Source: Gammaproteobacteria bacterium
Lineage (GTDB): Bacteria > Pseudomonadota > Gammaproteobacteria > HTCC5015
NCBI GenBank assembly: GCA_016928055.1
Contig: JAFGLM010000015.1
Location: 1-64,000 of the forward strand
Direction: 5' to 3'
Length of the DNA: 64,000 nt
The stretch's first letter is position 1. The number at the start of each line of letters is the position of its first letter. The notes under the pieces are model-generated. The model had not been told where the DNA came from. It saw only the letters and a program-made list of their open reading frames with translations, and ran no database searches. Below are positions 58,963 through 64,000 of this stretch, in pieces. A program made the position numbers and the translations under genes.

Positions 58963-61212
58963 TTAATTTTTTATCAATGCACTCATAAGCGCATTGTAGT
59001 GCTGCTGATCCGCTTTGATTAAATCAATCAACTCATTAACTACGTTTTCAACGTCGCAAATAAGATCATTATTTTGGGCTATTCCAAGCAGATTATTTGA
59101 ATGACTAAAGTGATGTAGAAGTTTCATAATTCTCCTAGATTTCTCAGCCCCAAATACAATGTCAGCTCGACGATCTACAGATTCATCTGAGGGGCATTTT
59201 GAATATGTATAGAGTTCCACAAACCTACGAAGAGCATTTGGTAATGACAGTAGCAACTCAAGATTCGACTTGTCCGCACTCTCATAAAAATCGTGAATAA
59301 CGTTCCACAAGTACTGATATTCTGAACTATATTTGACGATTGATGGTGGCATAGTCACAAAGGTCGATTTTTGAATGCTCAACCTCTTTACGAAATAGTA
59401 CTTTCTGCGAGATTTCCGAATAGGTAACTCTTTTGATAATCCCAAGAATTCGAAGTTATGTGTGGAAACAAACAGCTGTTCAACAGTCAGCTTCCATTTA
59501 TCCCCATCAGCACTATCTTGCCTGAAAAAGAACTCCTTTGTTGCTGCAAATATTTGAAATATATGATTACTATCTAAGCTAGATACTGGATCATCTATAT
59601 ATACGACCAGCTCACCTAGATTAATTACTTCCTTTAGTTTTATAAGAAAGAAAGCATAAGCGATCGCTGTTCTTTCACCTTCGCTGAGATTTTTTGCTGG
59701 ACTGCCGTCTCTTATTAGACGAAATCGTTCAGTCCCATCAACACTGATGACATCAACCGAAACATTTGATCCTACCAAGAACTTGTTAATGAATACATTT
59801 AATTCTTCACGCCCTTTTTGAGCTTGACTGATCTTCGCCTCAAGTTCCGCATTCTTTCTGGCGATTGCTTTTCCGGCTTTCTCGTACCAAGATCTATGCT
59901 GTTCAAGAATATTTATTAGAGCTTCATGATTCGCAATCTTTTCCTCGATGTAAAAGTCGGCAGCAAAGTGTAATTTAAGGGTGGCAATTGCTGTTTTCTT
60001 TTCTTTACCAAAGGACTCCGTGGCCTTATTGTTACTTTCAATGATTTTATTGATTTTATTAATGGATTCAGAAACTGCCTCGAATAGCCTTTCATCAAAT
60101 TTCGAACACTCGACGACCTCAAAGGGCGCTAACAACTTCCTGTCAACTTGAGCTATTAGAGTATCCAGCGCTTCGTTGTATAAATGTAACGCATTCTTCA
60201 GGGATGACTGGGCATCATCCAAATCGAATCTCCATTGTGGGTAGAACTCATTCTTATGCAGCTCGATAATTTTTGGCGTGGAGTTTTGAATCTCAATCTT
60301 CTTGTTTTTTAAGGCGCTTTCCAATAGTTCGACGTCCTTCGAAAAATGAGCACGAAGTGCGTCAATTCTCGATGACTGTATTGGATTTCCACAAAATTCG
60401 CAGTTTTTCTTTTCGTCATGCAAAGGCAAGCCAACCCTTATCCAGTTCGCGACCTCTGGATGTTCTGCAAGGTGCCGAATTGTATTAGTCATAGCCGGTA
60501 CACGAGCCAGCAGCTCAGGAAGCCCCTTGGCTGGATTCTTCGAGGCAATATTGAGGGTGATTTTCTGCAATTTTGGTAGCTTATCTTTCTCATCCGCTGT
60601 CGCGGTCTGTTGCAATTTTAGCAACTCTTCTTTCTTAACAAGGACCTTGCTAGGATCACCGGCGATTTTTGCAAGCTCTTGGTTCAGGTGTGTGGCAGTG
60701 AAGGCTTCAACTATTTGAAGCGCCTGCTTAATTGATTTCGCCGAAACAGTTTTCTTGTCACTTAGTTCTTCATTTCTATTTTTGATCGCATTACTTTTGG
60801 TTCGATGTCCTTCCCGCAGTTTTTCGAGCAACACTTCATTCTTCTCAAGCTCTTTTTGGGCCTCGATAGATTGTTGCCCAAGTAGTAGGATTGGCTCAAA
60901 TGCATCGCCGTTCCAACTGAGATTGTCCTTTACGAAATCAGAATTAAATACTCTGATCTTTTCTTTAGTTGAGGCTAGTGAAGTTTCGGTTATAGTTGTC
61001 CCCTGGTGTGTTGATACTTGAAATCGTGCAGCCTGATAGTCGGGATGTATAGATTGCATCTCAAGAGAACGAAGAATCCGCGACAATGTGGTTTTACCAG
61101 AATAGTTCCAGCCATAAATAAGATTCAGCTCAGCGAAATCTTCAATGTCATTAGGGCGCGAGTAGTTGTCAAAAACTCCGAAATCCCGAATTTGCTCAAA
61201 AGCTTTCAGCAC
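58963..61212 (-). CDS. AAA_13 ATPase, RloC/PrrC-like candidate anticodon nuclease
   Basis: A 749-residue SMC-like ATPase. Walker A is GWNYSGKTT (34-42), followed by long coiled-coil (about 115-470) interrupted by a zinc-hook-type CEFCG (Cys271, Cys274), then the ABC signature NLSEGER (508-514), Walker B VVYIDDP (537-542) and H-loop His585. The C-terminal LRRFVE (Arg662, Glu666) and LLHHFSH (His700-His704) match the Arg-x3-Glu...His pattern of the PrrC/RloC tRNA-anticodon nucleases. RloC uses DNA-damage sensing to cut tRNA in response to phage; I infer a similar defence role. Start is GTG at 61212 with AGGAAT upstream. No type I restriction genes are adjacent, which favours RloC over PrrC. Confidence 0.7.
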   Translation of the reverse strand: MLKAFEQIRDFGVFDNYSRPNDIEDFAELNLIYGWNYSGKTTLSRILRSLEMQSIHPDYQAARFQVSTHQGTTITETSLASTKEKIRVFNSDFVKDNLSWNGDAFEPILLLGQQSIEAQKELEKNEVLLEKLREGHRTKSNAIKNRNEELSDKKTVSAKSIKQALQIVEAFTATHLNQELAKIAGDPSKVLVKKEELLKLQQTATADEKDKLPKLQKITLNIASKNPAKGLPELLARVPAMTNTIRHLAEHPEVANWIRVGLPLHDEKKNCEFCGNPIQSSRIDALRAHFSKDVELLESALKNKKIEIQNSTPKIIELHKNEFYPQWRFDLDDAQSSLKNALHLYNEALDTLIAQVDRKLLAPFEVVECSKFDERLFEAVSESINKINKIIESNNKATESFGKEKKTAIATLKLHFAADFYIEEKIANHEALINILEQHRSWYEKAGKAIARKNAELEAKISQAQKGREELNVFINKFLVGSNVSVDVISVDGTERFRLIRDGSPAKNLSEGERTAIAYAFFLIKLKEVINLGELVVYIDDPVSSLDSNHIFQIFAATKEFFFRQDSADGDKWKLTVEQLFVSTHNFEFLGLSKELPIRKSRRKYYFVKRLSIQKSTFVTMPPSIVKYSSEYQYLWNVIHDFYESADKSNLELLLSLPNALRRFVELYTYSKCPSDESVDRRADIVFGAEKSRRIMKLLHHFSHSNNLLGIAQNNDLICDVENVVNELIDLIKADQQHYNALMSALIKN

Positions 61213-61252
61213 TGTTCATCTATTCCTGTTTGGTATCAATACTCATAACGAC

Positions 61253-61304
61253 AGCCTAGCCGAGGGAGGCGCGTTTTAGCACCGACTCCGGCTGAGGCTA
61301 TTGT
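61253..61304. repeat. Imperfect inverted repeat upstream of the ATPase gene
   Basis: AGCCTAGCCGAG and CTCCGGCTGAGGCT can pair with a bulge across a 25-nt loop, between the small ORF and the ATPase start. It could be an attenuator-like structure; evidence is weak. Confidence 0.35.
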
Positions 61305-61311
61305 TATACAA

Positions 61312-61491
61312 TTATTCTTTACCTGGCGGTTTAGGATTATTGGCAGGATGATCACCAGAGCTGGTTGGCACATATCCACCTTGAGGCTTTGGATCACCAG
61401 TCGGGATATTAGTAGGTTGTTGTGGTTGATAGCCTTTTTCGGTACCTTTGGGGCTATAGCCATCGTTCACTGGTCTCTTTTCATTTGCCAT
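61312..61491 (-). CDS. Small Pro/Gly-rich protein (59 residues)
   Basis: A short ORF from ATG at 61491 to TAA at 61312, with AAGGAG six bases before the ATG. The protein begins MANEKRPVNDGYSPKGTEKG and is rich in Pro, Gly, Gln and Thr with no hydrophobic core (GDPKPQGGYVPTSSGDHP, then NNPKPPGKE), so it looks intrinsically disordered. Its start is 2 bp after the stop of the DUF6338-type gene, and the Shine-Dalgarno lies within that gene's last codons. I recognise the general look of small proteins near DUF6338 genes but cannot give a function. Confidence 0.75.
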   Translation of the reverse strand: MANEKRPVNDGYSPKGTEKGYQPQQPTNIPTGDPKPQGGYVPTSSGDHPANNPKPPGKE

Positions 61492-61493
61492 TT

Positions 61494-62087
61494 CTAACTC
61501 CTTACATTTCTAAGTTCAATGTATGAAATTTCACTAGATAATATAATCACGCCCGCAGATTCGTTTTTCACTCTAACAAAGGCACCGTCTTTATCCAGAA
61601 CCCATGTTTCTTCCAAATATAACTGCTCTGGAGCAGGTGCGCTTGACGCAAAAGATTTTTCACCATAGCGGCCCCCGATAGTCGTTCCATCTTTCAACAC
61701 AACTTTAATCCAATAGGGCTTTCGTTGAGCAAAAACATAATCCCATGGCTTTGCAGTTGGATGAGGAGCATTTCTTTGAAAAAAATCTCTGGTCCTTAAA
61801 TATTTCCAAAGCAGCACCCATACAATTGGTGCTAAAAACAAAACAAACACATAAAATAAATAATACAGCGTAGAACAATCTACTTTTAAATTGCTCTTTT
61901 CAACAAAAACTATTGGAAAAATCAATATGGCGTAGTTAATCGAGCTATACGCTATAGCGTCGATAAGCTGATCTGATGTAGCCCTCTCGGTTCCGGGAAA
62001 TGCTAGTTGGTATACCTTTATGCTTATAAATCCCGGTACAACAAATGCTAGAAACAAGACAAGTTTATCAATTTCCCATATGTCCAT
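61494..62087 (-). CDS. DUF6338-type membrane protein
   Basis: A 197-residue protein with three membrane helices in the N-terminal half (about 9-27, 44-62, 76-98) and a soluble beta-rich C-terminal domain (about 120-197) with WIKVVLKDGTTIGGRYGEKSF and LYLEETWVL, resembling an Sm-like/SH3-type strand series. The layout fits DUF6338 family proteins, whose function is unknown. First gene of a likely three-gene leftward cassette with the 59-residue protein and the RloC-like ATPase. Confidence 0.7.
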   Translation of the reverse strand: MDIWEIDKLVLFLAFVVPGFISIKVYQLAFPGTERATSDQLIDAIAYSSINYAILIFPIVFVEKSNLKVDCSTLYYLFYVFVLFLAPIVWVLLWKYLRTRDFFQRNAPHPTAKPWDYVFAQRKPYWIKVVLKDGTTIGGRYGEKSFASSAPAPEQLYLEETWVLDKDGAFVRVKNESAGVIILSSEISYIELRNVRS

Positions 62088-62798
62088 TATGCCCTCGATT
62101 CATAATTTTTATAACGTCCACCGTTCAGTGCACGCAATTGCCACCAGTAGCCTGCAACGTCAACACGCACCCCACTCCAACAGATGCGGCACACAAACAA
62201 ACAACTACTAACTGGCTGATTTCCAAGGCAATACAACAAAAGCGCTTTTGCCCACTTCTTATAATATGTTGCGCTAGTAACAATGCTTATTTTTACACTC
62301 AATTAAAAACAGTTTCAAGCCTAAAGACGTGAAACTCCTTCGTGACAGGAGTGAATTTCAGAGCGCATCAGCGCGAAGGTTTTGACCTTGACCCTAACTG
62401 CGATGGCTCGCAGCCGAGGCGATTGGACAAAATAGCGGAAGTCGGCCATGGATGGCCGACTTAGGTCTCATATTGTGGAGGGACGAACGTTGTGACCGAC
62501 GCGTCATTTTGACCAATCGCTGAGGGTATGTTTTCGCGAAATAACATTGAGCGAAAACACAAGAGTCGGGCCAGGCGTTTTGGTTACTTTTGCGCGACAA
62601 AAGTAACCTGGCCTGCGCGGCCAGGTCCGCGCGACCTTCCGCTACGCAGAATAGATTTTGTTGGGCTTCACTGTATTCAGCCCAACCTACTCATTTCTCC
62701 CGGAGGGAGAAGGGGTAAATATCGCCCGCGATTATATTTTTTCAACCCCACCAAAACCCGATCAACATCAGGTTCTGGCAGGGTCAATATTTTCTTTA
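62088..62798. repeat. Hairpin-rich non-coding region
   Basis: About 710 bp without a credible gene. At least five strong hairpins: 62334-62352 (ACTCCT/AGGAGT), 62439-62462 (AAGTCGGCCAT/ATGGCCGACTT, 2-nt loop), 62582-62608 (GGTTACTTTTG/CAAAAGTAACC), 62607-62625 (CCTGGCC/GGCCAGG) and 62660-62686 (GTTGGGCT/AGCCCAAC). The last two types resemble dispersed palindromes seen in many gammaproteobacterial genomes. The promoter of the DUF6338-type gene must lie in the left part. Confidence 0.7.
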
Positions 62799-64000
62799 TT
62801 ATTTTTTCGGTGCTTTTACAAAAAAGACCATCAATGCTGCAAGCACAAGAAGTCCGGATGCTCCATAGTACGCAACATCAAAAGTCTGGTACTGCACATA
62901 CATGGCGCCTGCCAGTTTTGCCAACAGGAAACCGCCCACACCCCAGGATGTAAACACCAAGCCATAATTCATCCCGAAATTTTTAGGCCCATAATAATCT
63001 TTTGTAATGGAAGGAAACAACGACAGGTTTGCGCCATAGTTTGCACCAATCAATGCTGATATCAGCGCCATTGCAGGTATCGTGCCCAAGATATTCTCTT
63101 TTGAGGCAAAAGATATAAGGAGAATTAAAGCAGCCTGCGAAACAAAACAGATAAACATTGTGATGTTTCTGCCGATCTTGTCACTCAAAAGTCCGGCCAG
63201 AATTCTGCCTCCGCCATTACCAATTGCCAATACCGCCACCAGAACAAAACCGAGGCTGATGCCAACCTGAATATCAGCAATGGCAGCCAGCTTTGAAATG
63301 ATCATTAATCCTGCGCCGGCGCCACATGCAAACATAAACCAGATCATATAAAACTGTGAGGTGCTGAGCATCTGTTTTGCTGAAAAATTCTCGGCTTCTG
63401 ATTGCGCTTTGGCTGTATTATTTTGAGAATTGTCTTTTGCGAGTATTGGTTCTTTTGGTACAACAAGCAGTTGCGACAAAAGTACCACGACAACCAAAAA
63501 CGCGATCCCAAGAAACAGCATGGCAGATTTAAAACCATACGAATTAATAAGGTAGGTTGAAAGAGGCGCTGCATAGACAGAGGCCAGCCCAAAACCCGAA
63601 ACAACAATTCCTGTAACCAAACCCGTTTTATTTGAAGGAAACCATTTTACTGCAGGTGGAGTACATGATGCATAGCCGAATCCTATTCCTGCTCCGGCCA
63701 AAACACCGAACGCAAAAATAAAACCAACCAACGATGTCGTCAAACTGGCCAAAATAAATCCGACACCAACGAGAATACCACCGAGAGTTGATACCAGCCT
63801 GGGTCCTATTTTGTCCTGCATTCGTCCTGCCGGGACCATGACAAGGCAAAAAACCAGACAGGCAACGGAGTAAGGCCATGATTTGTCTGATTCATTCCAT
63901 CCCCAATCCATCGGAATATTTTTGCTTATGACGCTCCAGGTATAAAGGATACCGAGAGCAAGATTGATCCCCAATCCTGCAAAAGTGACTCGCCACCCGA
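62799..64000 (-). CDS. OFA-family MFS transporter, 5' end beyond right edge
   Basis: The frame stays open to the right edge (GWRVTFAGLGINLALGILYTWSV near the edge), so the few first residues are missing; the TTG at 63974 is not a real start. About 400 residues remain, with 12 hydrophobic segments. GAGIGFGYASCTPPAVKWFP and the MFS loop GRMQDKIGPR match the oxalate:formate antiporter family; a second loop reads LLSDKIGRN. The substrate is unknown; OFA members carry small carboxylates or related anions. It lies beyond the hairpin-rich region and has no visible operon partner in the window. Confidence 0.87.
   Translation of the reverse strand, partial: GWRVTFAGLGINLALGILYTWSVISKNIPMDWGWNESDKSWPYSVACLVFCLVMVPAGRMQDKIGPRLVSTLGGILVGVGFILASLTTSLVGFIFAFGVLAGAGIGFGYASCTPPAVKWFPSNKTGLVTGIVVSGFGLASVYAAPLSTYLINSYGFKSAMLFLGIAFLVVVVLLSQLLVVPKEPILAKDNSQNNTAKAQSEAENFSAKQMLSTSQFYMIWFMFACGAGAGLMIISKLAAIADIQVGISLGFVLVAVLAIGNGGGRILAGLLSDKIGRNITMFICFVSQAALILLISFASKENILGTIPAMALISALIGANYGANLSLFPSITKDYYGPKNFGMNYGLVFTSWGVGGFLLAKLAGAMYVQYQTFDVAYYGASGLLVLAALMVFFVKAPKK

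Noticed and set aside
58963..61212. PrrC with an associated type I restriction system
   Set aside because: No hsdR, hsdM or hsdS genes flank the ATPase, and the long coiled coil with a CxxC hook fits RloC rather than PrrC.
61236..61463. 75-residue ORF on the - strand overlapping the Pro/Gly-rich gene
   Set aside because: It is in another frame, has no ribosome site, and the overlapping 59-residue ORF has a strong one.
62528..63059. Two + strand ORFs in the hairpin region and the OFA gene
   Set aside because: They cross palindromic repeats and then run antisense to a clear transporter gene; composition is not protein-like.

Overview
The window looks like chromosome from a gammaproteobacterium of middling GC (judged by eye, not counted). 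Several conserved gammaproteobacterial blocks support this: mrdA-rodA-mltB-rlpA-dacA-ybeD-lipB-lipA, lptD-surA-pdxA-rsmA-apaG-apaH, lgt-thyA-folA, amgK-murU and znuABC. I cannot name the order or genus. I found no rRNA, tRNA, CRISPR array or prophage. Genes run off both edges.

Region 1 (1-9000) is a mannan/mannooligosaccharide catabolic locus. A leftward operon encodes a sodium:solute symporter, a GH130 mannosylglucose phosphorylase and a cellobiose/mannobiose 2-epimerase cut by the left edge. A divergent LacI-type regulator follows, with a perfect 20-bp palindromic operator between them. Then come an AGE-family sugar isomerase, a GPH-family sugar transporter and a second GH130 enzyme (mannooligosaccharide phosphorylase type). 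Together they would import beta-mannosides, epimerise the reducing end, split them with phosphate to mannose-1-phosphate, and isomerise free mannose.

Region 2 (9000-16430) holds nth, a Cys-rich HvfA-like RiPP metallophore precursor with no maturase in the window, AmmeMemoRadiSam A and B genes without their radical SAM partner, mazG, a YfaZ-like outer membrane protein, and the peptidoglycan-recycling pair amgK-murU overlapped by a transglutaminase-like/TPR protein.

Region 3 (16440-24480) is the leftward cell-elongation and lipoylation block from PBP2 to lipoyl synthase. Region 4 (24950-42940) runs rightward: a K+-dependent-type membrane pyrophosphatase, adk, the complete 2-oxoglutarate dehydrogenase/succinyl-CoA synthetase set (sucA, sucB, lpd, sucC, sucD), and, 12 bp later, the outer-membrane biogenesis run lptD-surA-pdxA-rsmA, then apaG-apaH after one inserted opposite-strand gene.

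Region 5 (42950-56500) has a Pat-like acyl-CoA synthetase/GNAT fusion, a small beta-barrel protein, NhaA, lgt-thyA-folA, a YyaL/SPATA20-type thioredoxin-fold protein, a PlsC acyltransferase and the znuCB/znuA zinc transporter genes around a Zur-box-like palindrome.

Region 6 (56500-64000) is accessory. It has a RayT (REP-associated transposase) gene bracketed by exact inverted 35-bp REP copies, small membrane proteins, and a leftward cassette of a DUF6338-type membrane protein, a 59-residue Pro/Gly-rich protein and a 749-residue AAA_13 ATPase resembling RloC/PrrC anticodon nucleases. A 700-bp stretch packed with hairpins follows, then an OFA-family MFS transporter cut by the right edge.
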